A DNA stretch of 64,000 bases, taken from contig CAJTGB010000020.1 of NCBI GenBank assembly GCA_910575835.1, positions 19,282 to 83,281 of the forward strand. The letters run 5' to 3'. The position numbers and the translations under genes were made by a program. This stretch comes from Lachnospiraceae bacterium. GTDB lineage: Bacteria > Bacillota > Clostridia > Lachnospirales > Lachnospiraceae. Positions within the stretch are counted from its first letter, which is position 1; every line of letters begins with the position of its first letter. A model generated the notes under the pieces. It was given only the letters and a program-made list of their open reading frames with translations. It did no database searches and was not told where the DNA came from. Shown here piece by piece: positions 33,755 to 42,680 of the stretch.

Positions 33755-34652
33755 TACATTCGGATATTCGATGAAACAAGGGGTTAAGAACATAGGAAGA
33801 AATAAAATGTTCTCCATTGCGTCTATTGCGACGATGGCGGCGTGTATCTTCCTGTTTGGCCTGTTCTACTCCATTGTAGTGAACTTTAATTACATTGTTG
33901 AAAAAGCGGAAGAAGGCGTGGCGGTAACCGTACTTTTTGATGAAGGAACGACACAGGCCGCGAAGGATAAGATCGGCGAACAGTTAGAGAATGCGGAAGG
34001 CGTTCTTGAAGTGAAGTATGTCAGCGCAGAGGTGGCATGGGAGCGGTTCAAGGACGATTATTTCGGAGAGGCCGGGGATCTTGCGGATGGATTCAAGACA
34101 GATAATCCGCTGGGCAACTCAGACAACTATGAAGTGTATCTGTCGGATGTCTCCAAGCAGAAGGACATTGTGGAATTCGCAAAAGGCCTTCCCGGAGTGC
34201 GGAAGGTTAACCGTTCAGACGTCGTCGCCAAGACGCTGACCAGCGTGAATAAGCTAGTAGGGTATGTGTCGGTCACGATCATTGCGATCCTGCTTGCCGT
34301 ATCCGTATTCCTTATAAGCAATACGGTAACCATGGGTATCACGGTCAGGCGCGAAGAGATCGCGATCATGAAGTACATAGGAGCGAAGGATGGCTTCGTT
34401 CGTGCGCCTTTCGTGATAGAAGGTCTGATGATCGGTGTGATCGGGGCGCTGATACCGCTTGCGATGCTGTATTTTATGTATGATAAGGCAGTTTCTTATA
34501 TAATGACCAAGTTCAGCCTTTTGAACAATATCATAGATTTCCTTCCGGTGTTTGACGTTTATAAGACGCTTCTTCCGGTGGGGATAGCGCTTGGAGTAGG
34601 AATTGGTTTTATAGGAAGTTTCTTCACGATTCGTAAGCATCTGAAGGTATAG
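33744..34652 (+). CDS. ftsX: Cell division protein FtsX
   Basis: A 302-residue permease-like membrane protein with four segments: one near residues 23-45 and three from about 170 to 295. The outer domain between them (about 50-165) binds the hydrolase partner. The C-terminal core shows 'SNTVTMGITVRREEIAIMKYIGA', typical of FtsX. The ATG at 33744 follows AAAGGTGGG; an upstream GTG at 33732 is less likely. It is followed after 50 bases by its likely effector, an M23 coiled-coil hydrolase. Confidence 0.92.
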   Translation: MRISTFGYSMKQGVKNIGRNKMFSIASIATMAACIFLFGLFYSIVVNFNYIVEKAEEGVAVTVLFDEGTTQAAKDKIGEQLENAEGVLEVKYVSAEVAWERFKDDYFGEAGDLADGFKTDNPLGNSDNYEVYLSDVSKQKDIVEFAKGLPGVRKVNRSDVVAKTLTSVNKLVGYVSVTIIAILLAVSVFLISNTVTMGITVRREEIAIMKYIGAKDGFVRAPFVIEGLMIGVIGALIPLAMLYFMYDKAVSYIMTKFSLLNNIIDFLPVFDVYKTLLPVGIALGVGIGFIGSFFTIRKHLKV

Positions 34653-34702
34653 GACGCGGTTATTTGCGGGCAGATTGGTTATAAATAATATGGAGGGGAC
34701 AT

Positions 34703-35842
34703 ATGATATTAAGAAGGAAAGCAGTAAGTCTGCTTCTGATACTGGTGCTGTGCCTTGGCACGGCTGTGCGGGCGGATGCTTCGGAGATCAGTGAAACCGA
34801 GAAAGAGGCGGAAGAGTTAGAACGGAAGAAGCAGGCCGCGGAAGAAGAAAAGAATGCTCTGGAGGAGCAGCTGAATGCCATCGTAAGTGAGATGGAAGAG
34901 ACGAAGGCTAAGATCGACGAGAAGGAAAACCAGATCAGCGCGAAGGAAGATGAGCTGATCCAGGCGCGGGTCGATGAGAACGATCAGTACGAAAGCATGA
35001 AGAAGAGGATCAAATACATGTATGAGAACGGGAACACACAGTTTATAGAGATACTGTGCGAGTCCAAGAGCATCGGTGAATTCCTCAACAATGCCGAGTA
35101 CATTACAACGATCTCTGAATATGACAGGGATATGCTGGTTGAGTTTCAGCGGATCGTCAAAGATGTGGAAGAGCAGGAAGCGGCTCTGAAGCGGGAATAC
35201 GAAGAGTTAGAAGTCATGCAGAACGATCTGATCGCGAAACAGAGCGAGCTGAATGATCTTATGGAAGACAAGGAAGAGGAGATTCATCAGATCAGTGATG
35301 ATATCGGTGCGACTCAGGAGAAGCTTAAGAAGTTAAAAGAAGCAGCGGCGGAAGCCAAGCGTAAGCAGGAGGAAGCAGCGGCGGCAGCGGCAGCGGCGCG
35401 CAAGGCCGCTTCAAGCGGCGGCGGCTCGGCGGGAGCGCCTGTGGTGTCAGGCAACGGAACATTTACACATCCTTGTCCGGGATACACGTATATCTCGAGT
35501 GAGTTTGGATGGCGCGCACAGCCGATTCCGGGAGCAAGCACCAACCATAAGGGGATGGACTTTGCGGCCGGAACAGGGACTCCGATCTATGCGGCGGCAT
35601 CCGGGACGGTCACTTCCGCAAGTTATAGCGGCAACGCGGGTAACCTGATCGTAATCAACCACGGCAATGGCCTGCAGACATATTACATGCACTGTAATTC
35701 GATGTATGTCAGCGCGGGACAGACAGTAAGCAAGGGGCAGAATATCGGCTCGGTAGGTTCAACAGGCAATTCATCCGGTCCGCATCTGCATTTCCAGGTT
35801 ATGCTTAACGGGACGCCGACGAATCCGCGTAATTATCTGTAG
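34703..35842 (+). CDS. M23-family murein hydrolase with coiled-coil domain (FtsEX effector type)
   Basis: A 379-residue secreted protein. The signal peptide is at about 1-27 (cleavage near 'AVRADA') and a long coiled coil at about 30-235 is rich in Glu, Lys and Gln. An Ala/Gly linker follows, then an LytM endopeptidase domain at about 255-379 with zinc ligands in 'HKGMDFAAG' (H and D) and 'HLHFQV'. The EnvC/PcsB-like architecture and the position after ftsEX point to a peptidoglycan endopeptidase activated by FtsX during division or sporulation. All LytM metal ligands appear intact, so it may be catalytic itself, unlike EnvC. Confidence 0.88.
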   Translation: MILRRKAVSLLLILVLCLGTAVRADASEISETEKEAEELERKKQAAEEEKNALEEQLNAIVSEMEETKAKIDEKENQISAKEDELIQARVDENDQYESMKKRIKYMYENGNTQFIEILCESKSIGEFLNNAEYITTISEYDRDMLVEFQRIVKDVEEQEAALKREYEELEVMQNDLIAKQSELNDLMEDKEEEIHQISDDIGATQEKLKKLKEAAAEAKRKQEEAAAAAAAARKAASSGGGSAGAPVVSGNGTFTHPCPGYTYISSEFGWRAQPIPGASTNHKGMDFAAGTGTPIYAAASGTVTSASYSGNAGNLIVINHGNGLQTYYMHCNSMYVSAGQTVSKGQNIGSVGSTGNSSGPHLHFQVMLNGTPTNPRNYL

Positions 35843-35913
35843 ATCAGATTCCCGCAGGTATTGCGCTGCATATTACAGCGTGCGAAGAAAAGATGTGTGA
35901 AGGTAGAGGTCGA

Positions 35914-37098
35914 ATGAAGGATAAGAAAAGTTTTTTACAGGGGGCGCTTTGCGGCGCCCTCGCTATATTGCTGATAGCAGGATTGGTATCCTGCGGATTG
36001 CGTGTGGGCAGCCTTGGTGTAAGTTCAGGGAATCGCTCCCAAGATACGGATAAGAAGATGTCGGTATTGAAGGGTCTGATCGATGAGAATTATCTTGGCG
36101 AAGTGGATGCAGAGGAGCTTGAGGAAGGAATCTACAAGGGATTCATAAGCGGGCTTTCAGATCCGTATTCTGTCTATTATGACGAGGAAGAGACAAGGAT
36201 GCTGCTGGAAACCACAGAAGGGGAATATGACGGGATCGGCGCTGTGCTGAGCCAGGATATCAAGACGGGTATCGTGACGCTGGTGCAGATCTATGACGGT
36301 TCGCCTGCCATGGAAGCCGGGCTTAAGGACAACGATATATTGTATAAGGTTGAGGACCTGGAGGTAACAGGGAAGGATCTGACTGAGGTCGTATCCCATA
36401 TCAAGGGAAAGAAGGGAACGCAGGTTCATCTGACGGTATACCGCGGGGACGACCGGGAAGAGATCACGGTGACGGCTGTCAGGAATACGATCGAGGCGCA
36501 GACGATCAAGTACGAGATGATGGAAGATCAGATCGGCTATGTGTCTGTCACTGAGTTTGACCTGGTGACGTATAAGCAATACGAGCAGGCTTTGGAGGAT
36601 CTTAAGAGCCAGGGCATGAAAGGACTGGTCGTTGATCTGAGAAATAATCCGGGAGGAAACTTAAGCACGGTTTGCGAGATGCTGGACCTTATGCTGCCGG
36701 AGGGACTGATCGTCTATACGGAGGATAAGAATGGGAACAGGCAGGAGACAAAATCCGACGCCGAGCGGCAGTTTGAACTTCCGCTGACGGTGCTGATGAA
36801 CGGCAACAGCGCCAGCGCATCGGAGATCTATGCGGGAGCGATCCAGGATTACGGAGTTGGTACGATCGTGGGAACACAGTCCTATGGAAAGGGAGTCGTG
36901 CAGCAGATCTTCGATCTGAAGGACGGAACCTGTGTGAAGCTTACGATTGCCGAATATTTCACACCGGAGGGAAGGAATATCAACGGGAAGGGCATCACAC
37001 CGGATGTTGAGGTTGAGTACGAAGAGAACGAGGAAGACCCGGAGGCAGATAATCAGCTTGACAGGGCTGTGGAAGTGCTGAAGGAGAAGATCGGTTAA
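35914..37098 (+). CDS. S41-family C-terminal processing protease
   Basis: A 394-residue CtpA-type serine protease. The N-terminus has a membrane or lipoprotein signal ending 'AGLVSC' (C at about 29). A PDZ domain follows at about 95-180 ('DGIGAVLSQDIKTGIVTLV', 'GSPAMEAGLKDNDIL'), then the S41 protease with the nucleophile serine in 'NGNSASASE' near 300 and the general-base lysine in 'SYGKG' near 324. It cleaves exported proteins near their C-termini. I choose ATG 35914 behind AGAGGT rather than 35893. It is transcribed after the ftsEX-M23 genes and may process an envelope factor. Confidence 0.9.
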   Translation: MKDKKSFLQGALCGALAILLIAGLVSCGLRVGSLGVSSGNRSQDTDKKMSVLKGLIDENYLGEVDAEELEEGIYKGFISGLSDPYSVYYDEEETRMLLETTEGEYDGIGAVLSQDIKTGIVTLVQIYDGSPAMEAGLKDNDILYKVEDLEVTGKDLTEVVSHIKGKKGTQVHLTVYRGDDREEITVTAVRNTIEAQTIKYEMMEDQIGYVSVTEFDLVTYKQYEQALEDLKSQGMKGLVVDLRNNPGGNLSTVCEMLDLMLPEGLIVYTEDKNGNRQETKSDAERQFELPLTVLMNGNSASASEIYAGAIQDYGVGTIVGTQSYGKGVVQQIFDLKDGTCVKLTIAEYFTPEGRNINGKGITPDVEVEYEENEEDPEADNQLDRAVEVLKEKIG

Positions 37099-37150
37099 GG
37101 TAACAGGGCAGCCTGCCTGAACTGTTAACGGTTAATATGAATTGATTCAG

Positions 37151-37178
37151 AAGGGAATGCATTAGGCATTCCCTTTTT
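37151..37178 (+). terminator. Intrinsic terminator after S41 protease
   Basis: AAGGGAATGC (37151-37160), five-base loop, GCATTCCCTT (37166-37175) and a T run. It separates the division/envelope cluster from the pyrimidine operon. Confidence 0.9.
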
Positions 37179-37281
37179 GCATTCTGTATGATAAAATATA
37201 GTGACACGGGCATTATAAGGCTATGCGTTGCACGGAGCGATCCGTGTATCATAAACTGGAAGCAGAAAGGATGGGGTATAT

Positions 37282-38559
37282 ATGACAATTCTGATTCAGA
37301 ACGGACATGTAGTGGATCCGCTTACCAGAAGAGACGGGATATATGATGTGTACATTGAGGGAGATACGATCTGCGAGGTGGCGGAGCGTATTGACAGGCA
37401 GGCAGAGAGGGTGATCGATGCGAAGCATTGTTATGTGCTTCCGGGATTGATCGACCTTCACGTACACTTGCGTGATCCGGGTCTTGAATACAAGGAGACT
37501 CTTGAGACTGGGGGAAGAGCGGCGGTGAAGGGCGGAGTGACGACGGTATGCGCCATGCCGAACACGAAGCCGGTCACGGATGACAAGGAGAAGGTTCGGA
37601 GGGTTCACGAGCGTGCGAAGGAGGAATCCCTGACCCATGTGATTCAGCTTGGGGCTGTCACGAAGGGGCAGGAAGGAAAGGAACTGGCAGACATCCGGGG
37701 AATGGCTGAGGCGGGCTGTCATGCGGTCAGTGAGGACGGCAAGTCTGTCATGAACGCTTCACTGTACAGGCAGGGGATGAAGCTTGCGAAGGAATGCCAG
37801 ATAGCGGTGTTTGCCCATTGCGAGGATCAGACGATGGTGGAGCGCGGGGTCATGAATGCAGACGGGAACGCCGAACGCCTGGGACTGAGGGGAATCACGA
37901 ATTCCGTGGAGGACGTGATCGTGGCAAGGGATATCCTGCTTGCCAAGGAGACAGGGGTTAGGCTGCATCTGTGCCACTGTTCCACTGCGGACAGTGTGAA
38001 GATGGTGAAGCTGGCCAAGGAAGAAGGGCTGCCGGTGACAGGGGAAGTGTGCCCGCATCATTTTATCTTAAGCTCTGATGACATCAAAGAGGACGACGGT
38101 AATTATAAGATGAATCCGCCTCTTCGAAGCAGAGCGGATGTGGAGGCGCTGCGCCGGGGATTGAAGGACGGAGCGATGGATGTGATCTCAACGGATCACG
38201 CGCCGCATTCCAGCGAAGAGAAGAACCGGTCTATGAAGGATGCCGCGTTTGGGATCGTAGGACTTGAGACTTCTGCCGCGCTGACGTATACTTCTCTTGT
38301 GAAGACAGGAGTCCTGACCATGATGGATATGGCGGAGAAGATGAGTTATAATCCCGCGGGGATCCTTGGGCTTAAGGACAGAGGAAGCATATCAGAGGGG
38401 AAGATCGCAGACATTATGATCTTCGATCCTGAAAAAACCTATAAGATCGATAAGAATACGTTTGTATCGAAGGGGAAGAATACGCCGTTCGACGGATACG
38501 AGGTTACCGGGGAGACGGCATTTACCCTGGTGGACGGCAAGGTTGTATATGAGAGATAA
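37282..38559 (+). CDS. pyrC: Dihydroorotase
   Basis: A 425-residue class I dihydroorotase that cyclises carbamoyl-aspartate to dihydroorotate in pyrimidine synthesis. Metal ligands are visible in 'LIDLHVHLRDPGLEYKE' (near 56-72), 'FAHCED' (near 180), 'LCHCST' (near 234) and the catalytic aspartate in 'STDHAPHS' (near 305). The start follows GAAAGGATGGGG. It leads a pyrC-pyrF-pyrK-pyrD-pyrE cluster; pyrB and carAB are not in the window. I see no convincing PyrR attenuator in the 100 bases upstream. Confidence 0.95.
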   Translation: MTILIQNGHVVDPLTRRDGIYDVYIEGDTICEVAERIDRQAERVIDAKHCYVLPGLIDLHVHLRDPGLEYKETLETGGRAAVKGGVTTVCAMPNTKPVTDDKEKVRRVHERAKEESLTHVIQLGAVTKGQEGKELADIRGMAEAGCHAVSEDGKSVMNASLYRQGMKLAKECQIAVFAHCEDQTMVERGVMNADGNAERLGLRGITNSVEDVIVARDILLAKETGVRLHLCHCSTADSVKMVKLAKEEGLPVTGEVCPHHFILSSDDIKEDDGNYKMNPPLRSRADVEALRRGLKDGAMDVISTDHAPHSSEEKNRSMKDAAFGIVGLETSAALTYTSLVKTGVLTMMDMAEKMSYNPAGILGLKDRGSISEGKIADIMIFDPEKTYKIDKNTFVSKGKNTPFDGYEVTGETAFTLVDGKVVYER

Positions 38560-38619
38560 ACGACAGCACAGCAGCTTGTCTGAACTGTTACACGACAGCA
38601 GAAAGGGAGGAAGAAGCAG

Positions 38620-39540
38620 ATGATCAATCAGTTGACAGCGAATATTAAGAAGACAGGGGCGCCCATCGTCGTAGGGCTTGATCCGATGTTGGATTATGTC
38701 CCGGAGCATATACGCGGGAAAGCGTTTGAAGAGTATGGAGAGACCTTAGAAGGGGCAGCGGAGGCGATCTGGCAGTTTAATAAGGAGATCGTGGATCATA
38801 CCTTCGACCTGATCCCTGCAGTCAAGCCGCAGATCGCCATGTATGAGCAGTTCGGCATACCGGGGCTTGCGGCGTTCAAGAAGACGGTGGATTACTGTAA
38901 GGAGAAGGGCCTGGTCGTGATCGGAGACGTGAAGAGAGGAGACATCGGTTCTACCTCGGCGGCATATGCGGCAGGGCACCTGGGACATGTTCAGGTGGGA
39001 AGCAAGTCTTATGCGCCCTTTGACGAGGATTTTGCGACGGTGAACCCATACCTTGGCTCTGACGGAGTGAACCCGTTCCTTAAGGTATGTAAGGAGGAGA
39101 AGAAGGGGATATTTGTTCTGGTCAAGACCTCGAATCCTTCCAGCGGAGAATTCCAGGATCGGCTGGTGGATGGCAAGCCTTTGTACGAACTGGTCGGAGA
39201 GAAGGTGGCTGCCTGGGGAGAAGAGCTTATGGGCGAGGACTACAGCTACGTGGGAGCGGTTGTGGGAGCTACCTACCCCGAGATGGGGAAGATCTTAAGG
39301 AGGATCATGCCCAAGGCATATATCCTGGTGCCGGGATACGGCGCGCAGGGCGGGAAGGGCAAGGATCTGGTGCACTTCTTCAATGAAGACGGGCTTGGTG
39401 CCATCGTGAATTCTTCCCGGGGAATCATTGCCGCATACAAACAGGAAAAGTATGCAAAATACGGTGAGAAAGCGTTCGCGGAGGCATCACGGGCAGCAGT
39501 GGAAGATATGGCCGGGGATATACGCGGTGCATTGGGATAA
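38620..39540 (+). CDS. pyrF: Orotidine-5'-phosphate decarboxylase (long type)
   Basis: Catalyses the last step of UMP synthesis by decarboxylating OMP. At 306 residues it belongs to the longer 'type 2' group, recognisable by 'IVVGLDPMLDYVP', the catalytic 'VIGDVKRGDIGSTSAAYA' (Lys and Asp residues near 105-110) and 'YILVPGYGAQGGKG'. The gene sits between pyrC and pyrK behind GAAAGGGAGGAAG. All steps from dihydroorotate to UMP are encoded in this cluster together with pyrD/K and pyrE. Confidence 0.95.
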   Translation: MINQLTANIKKTGAPIVVGLDPMLDYVPEHIRGKAFEEYGETLEGAAEAIWQFNKEIVDHTFDLIPAVKPQIAMYEQFGIPGLAAFKKTVDYCKEKGLVVIGDVKRGDIGSTSAAYAAGHLGHVQVGSKSYAPFDEDFATVNPYLGSDGVNPFLKVCKEEKKGIFVLVKTSNPSSGEFQDRLVDGKPLYELVGEKVAAWGEELMGEDYSYVGAVVGATYPEMGKILRRIMPKAYILVPGYGAQGGKGKDLVHFFNEDGLGAIVNSSRGIIAAYKQEKYAKYGEKAFAEASRAAVEDMAGDIRGALG

Positions 39541-39565
39541 CAGAGAAGCTAGGAGCAAAAATGAT

Positions 39566-40351
39566 ATGGCAGAGAGAAAGAAAGAAACAGCGGTTGTGAT
39601 ATCGCAGGAGCAGCTTGCGGACGGAATCTTCAGTATGTGGATCAAAACGCAGGCATCCGGGACGGCCAGGCCGGGGCAGTTTATGTCTGTGTACACAAAT
39701 GATGCGGGCAAATTGCTTCCAAGGCCGATTAGTATCTGTGAGATCGACAGTAAGAAGGAGGCTCTTCGGCTGGTATATCGTGTGACAGGTAAGGGGACGG
39801 GCACGGAGCAGTTCGCGGGGCTTGGCGCGGGCGATCCGGTCCCGGTGATCGGGCCGCTTGGCAATGGTTTCCCCACAGAGAAGGCAGAGGGGAAGAAGGT
39901 TTTTTTGATCGGCGGCGGAATCGGCGTGCCTCCGATCCTGGAGCTTGCGAAGGGGCTTGCGTGCAAGAAGAAGCAGATCGTGGTCGGCTATCGCGATGCG
40001 CACACATTTTTAAAAGAAGAATTTGAAAGGAACGGTGAACTGTATATTTCTACGGAAGACGGCAGCGTCGGGACGAAGGGGAATGTACTGGACGCCATCC
40101 GTGAGCATTCGCTTGATGCGGACATCATCTATGCCTGCGGGCCTACGCCTATGCTGCGGGCAATCAAGGAATATGCCGAAGAAAATAACATTGTATGCTA
40201 TATATCTCTGGAGGAGAGGATGGCATGCGGGATCGGGGCTTGCCTTGGATGCGTCTGTCAGACTAAGGAGCGTGACAGCCACAGCAATGTGCATAACAGG
40301 CGGATCTGTAAGGACGGACCGGTATTTCTGGCAACGGAGGTGGAGATCTGA
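39566..40351 (+). CDS. pyrK: Dihydroorotate dehydrogenase B, electron-transfer subunit
   Basis: A 261-residue FAD and [2Fe-2S] subunit that passes electrons from PyrD to NAD+. The FAD domain shows 'RPISICEID', the NAD part 'LIGGGIGVPPILELAKGL' and the C-terminal cluster cysteines 'CGIGACLGCVCQT' with a further cysteine in 'RRICKDGPVF' (near 220-250). The start I use is ATG 39566, preceded by AGGAG; the frame open upstream to 39428 runs into pyrF and is not coding. The last base overlaps the pyrD start (TGATG). Confidence 0.94.
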   Translation: MAERKKETAVVISQEQLADGIFSMWIKTQASGTARPGQFMSVYTNDAGKLLPRPISICEIDSKKEALRLVYRVTGKGTGTEQFAGLGAGDPVPVIGPLGNGFPTEKAEGKKVFLIGGGIGVPPILELAKGLACKKKQIVVGYRDAHTFLKEEFERNGELYISTEDGSVGTKGNVLDAIREHSLDADIIYACGPTPMLRAIKEYAEENNIVCYISLEERMACGIGACLGCVCQTKERDSHSNVHNRRICKDGPVFLATEVEI

Positions 40352-41256
40352 TGAATATGAAGGTAACTATTGCGGGAGTGGAATGGAAGAACCCGGTGAC
40401 CGTGGCGTCAGGGACATTTGGTTCCGGCGCGGAATTTGCGGAGTTCGCAGATCTGAATAAGCTTGGAGCGGTCACAACGAAGGGGGTTGCCAACGTTCCG
40501 TGGCCGGGCAATCCGACTCCAAGGGTCGCGGAAGTCTACGGAGGTATGATGAACGCGATCGGACTGCAGAATCCGGGGATCGACCTGTTCTGCGAGAGGG
40601 ATATTCCTTTTTTAAGGCAGTATGATACGAAGATCATTGTAAATGTATGCGGGAAATCTACGGAGGATTACTGCGAGGTGGCGGAGCGGCTTGCAGGAGA
40701 GGATGTGGATATGCTGGAGATCAATATCTCCTGTCCCAATGTCAAGGAGGGGGGCATTGCCTTCGGGCAGAACCCCAGGGCGGCGGAGGATATTACAAGA
40801 GCGGTAAAAAGGTATGCGAAACAGCCTGTGATCATGAAGCTCAGCCCCAATGTGACGGATATTGCCGAGATGGCGAAGGCAGTAGAGGCAGGAGGTGCGG
40901 ACGCGGTATCTCTGATCAACACGCTGACGGGAATGAAGATCGACATCCATCGGAGGACTTTTGCACTGGCGAACCAGACGGGAGGAGTTTCAGGTCCGGC
41001 TATTCATCCGATCGCCGTGCGCATGGTGTATCAGGCGGCTTTGGCTGTGAAGGTTCCGATCATTGGCATGGGAGGCATTGCAAGCGCAGAGGATGCGATC
41101 GAGATGATGCTTGCCGGAGCCAGCGCGGTGTCGGTGGGAACGGCGAATTTCCATAATCCGGCGGTGACGATGGAGATCGTGTCGGGAATAGAAGAATATC
41201 TAAGGCAGAATCGAATAGAAGACGTCCGGGAATTGATCGGCGCGGTGCGCCCGTAG
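40351..41256 (+). CDS. pyrD: Dihydroorotate dehydrogenase B, catalytic subunit
   Basis: A 301-residue FMN enzyme of class 1B, working as a heterotetramer with PyrK to oxidise dihydroorotate with NAD+. Recognisable segments are 'NPVTVASGTFG', 'GLQNPGID', 'EINISCPNVKEGG' with the active-site cysteine near 129, 'MKLSPNV' and 'IPIIGMGGI'-like 'VPIIGMGGIASAEDA'. Coupled to pyrK by a one-base TGATG overlap; a second ATG (40357) is also possible. Confidence 0.95.
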   Translation: MNMKVTIAGVEWKNPVTVASGTFGSGAEFAEFADLNKLGAVTTKGVANVPWPGNPTPRVAEVYGGMMNAIGLQNPGIDLFCERDIPFLRQYDTKIIVNVCGKSTEDYCEVAERLAGEDVDMLEINISCPNVKEGGIAFGQNPRAAEDITRAVKRYAKQPVIMKLSPNVTDIAEMAKAVEAGGADAVSLINTLTGMKIDIHRRTFALANQTGGVSGPAIHPIAVRMVYQAALAVKVPIIGMGGIASAEDAIEMMLAGASAVSVGTANFHNPAVTMEIVSGIEEYLRQNRIEDVRELIGAVRP

Positions 41257-41273
41257 TTCTTCCGGCGGGTGAA

Positions 41274-41302
41274 TTGAAAATAACCAGGAGTTATGTTAGA
41301 AT
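41274..41302 (+). promoter_or_regulatory. Internal promoter before pyrE
   Basis: TTGAAA (41274-41279), 17-base spacer, TAGAAT (41297-41302), about 35 bases upstream of pyrE. It could let pyrE, the small membrane protein and perhaps later genes be expressed apart from pyrC-pyrD. Confidence 0.5.
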
Positions 41303-41336
41303 TGAGAAGAATGCAGATTAGGGAGGGTTATAGAAT

Positions 41337-42023
41337 ATGGAGCGGTATAAGCAGGAATTTATCGAGTTTATGGTAGAATCCGACGTCTTGAAATTCGGAG
41401 AATTTACATTGAAGAGCGGAAGAAAATCGCCGTTCTTCATGAATGCCGGGGCCTATGTGACGGGTACCCAGCTTCGGAGGCTCGGAGAGTATTACGCAAA
41501 AGCGATCCATGATAATTACGGGCTTGATTTTGACGTGTTATTTGGACCGGCCTATAAGGGAATCCCCCTTAGCGTTGCGGCTGCGATGGCGATCAGCGAA
41601 TTATACGGGAAGGACGTCAGGTATTGCTCTAACCGTAAGGAAGCGAAGGATCACGGGGATACGGGAATCCTTCTGGGAAGTAAGCTGAAGGACGGCGATA
41701 AAGTAGTGATCATAGAGGATGTGACCACTTCGGGCAAATCCATCGAAGAGACATTTCCGATCATCAAGGCCCAGGCAGACGTGGAAGTGAAGGGGCTCAT
41801 GGTATCGCTGAACCGGATGGAGGTCGGCAAAGGCGGCAGGAAGAGCGCGTTAGACGAGATCAGGGATCTGTATGGATTTGAGGCGAGCGCGATCGTAACT
41901 ATGGACGAGGTGGTAGAATATCTCTATAACAGAGAGTGTCAGGGAAGAATTATTATTGATGATACATTAAAAGCTGCAATTGACGCATATTATAAACAGT
42001 ACGGAGTACAGGGGGAAGATTAA
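41337..42023 (+). CDS. pyrE: Orotate phosphoribosyltransferase
   Basis: A 228-residue enzyme joining orotate to PRPP to make OMP. The PRPP-binding motif 'KVVIIEDVTTSGKSIEET' is near 121-138 and the substrate loop 'NRKEAKDHGDTG' near 99-110. The start lies behind GGGAGGG. It completes the UMP branch with pyrF. A 50-residue membrane protein begins 3 bases after its stop. Confidence 0.94.
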   Translation: MERYKQEFIEFMVESDVLKFGEFTLKSGRKSPFFMNAGAYVTGTQLRRLGEYYAKAIHDNYGLDFDVLFGPAYKGIPLSVAAAMAISELYGKDVRYCSNRKEAKDHGDTGILLGSKLKDGDKVVIIEDVTTSGKSIEETFPIIKAQADVEVKGLMVSLNRMEVGKGGRKSALDEIRDLYGFEASAIVTMDEVVEYLYNRECQGRIIIDDTLKAAIDAYYKQYGVQGED

Positions 42024-42025
42024 TT

Positions 42026-42178
42026 ATGAATGAAAAGATCTACAAGGCGATGAACTTCGCCGGTATTGCGAGTATTGCGGTAGGTATTGTAGTAACGATA
42101 GTGGGAATTGCGGCCGGCATCATTACCATTGTAAGCGGAGCGCGTCTGCTCAAATGGAAAAAAGGACTTACGTTTTAG
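42026..42178 (+). CDS. Small membrane protein of unknown function (50 residues)
   Basis: An ATG at 42026, just after the pyrE stop TAA, opens a 50-residue frame ending TAG at 42178. It starts 'MNEKIYKAMNFAG', has one or two closely spaced hydrophobic stretches of Ile/Val/Ala/Gly ('IASIAVGIVVTIVGIAAGI' and following) and ends with a positively charged tail 'LLKWKKGLTF'. The ribosome site would be GGGGGAAGA at the end of pyrE. The N-out or N-in topology and function are unknown. The composition, spacing and clean frame support a real gene, probably co-translated with pyrE. Confidence 0.65.
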   Translation: MNEKIYKAMNFAGIASIAVGIVVTIVGIAAGIITIVSGARLLKWKKGLTF

Positions 42179-42194
42179 AAAGGATGCCTGTTGT

Positions 42195-42680
42195 TTGAAT
42201 TTGAAGGGATATAAGAGAATCCGGTTTTTAGGAAAGATATTATTTGTATTATATATTGCGTTTATCATATATTTTCTATTATTTTCTGACTGGTATGGGC
42301 GGACTGGGGAGATGGAGGAATACCATTATAACCTTGTGCTTTTCAGGGAGATCAAGCGGTTTTGGAACTATCGGGATCAGGTCGGCATGTTTGCCATGTT
42401 TACGAATCTGTTTGGAAATGTGATCATCTTCATGCCGTTTGGTTTCTTTATGCCGATGGCGAGCCGCCGCAGAAGCTTTTTTTCGACGGTATTCTACAGC
42501 TTCGGTCTCAGTCTTTGTGTGGAGACATTTCAGTTGATCACGAAGGTGGGCAGCTTCGATGTTGATGATCTGCTGCTGAACACCATAGGAGGGCTTGCGG
42601 GTTATGTTATATTTGTGATCTGCGCCGCAATAAGGAGAAGATATGTTAATAGGGAGAAAGATCGTAACAGAAGAGGATAG
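42195..42680 (+). CDS. VanZ-family membrane protein
   Basis: A 161-residue membrane protein with about four segments and the VanZ-like pattern 'NLVLFREIKRFW', 'NLFGNVIIFMPFGFFMP', 'SLCVETFQLI' and 'FDVDDLLLNTIGG'. VanZ proteins were named from a teicoplanin-resistance operon, but most family members, like this one, have no proven role. The start is TTG 42195 behind AAAGGA. It overlaps the next gene by 38 bases. Confidence 0.82.
   Translation: MNLKGYKRIRFLGKILFVLYIAFIIYFLLFSDWYGRTGEMEEYHYNLVLFREIKRFWNYRDQVGMFAMFTNLFGNVIIFMPFGFFMPMASRRRSFFSTVFYSFGLSLCVETFQLITKVGSFDVDDLLLNTIGGLAGYVIFVICAAIRRRYVNREKDRNRRG

Noticed and set aside
37179..37281. PyrR-dependent attenuator before pyrC
   Set aside because: I could not find the PyrR binding-loop consensus or a terminator in this interval.
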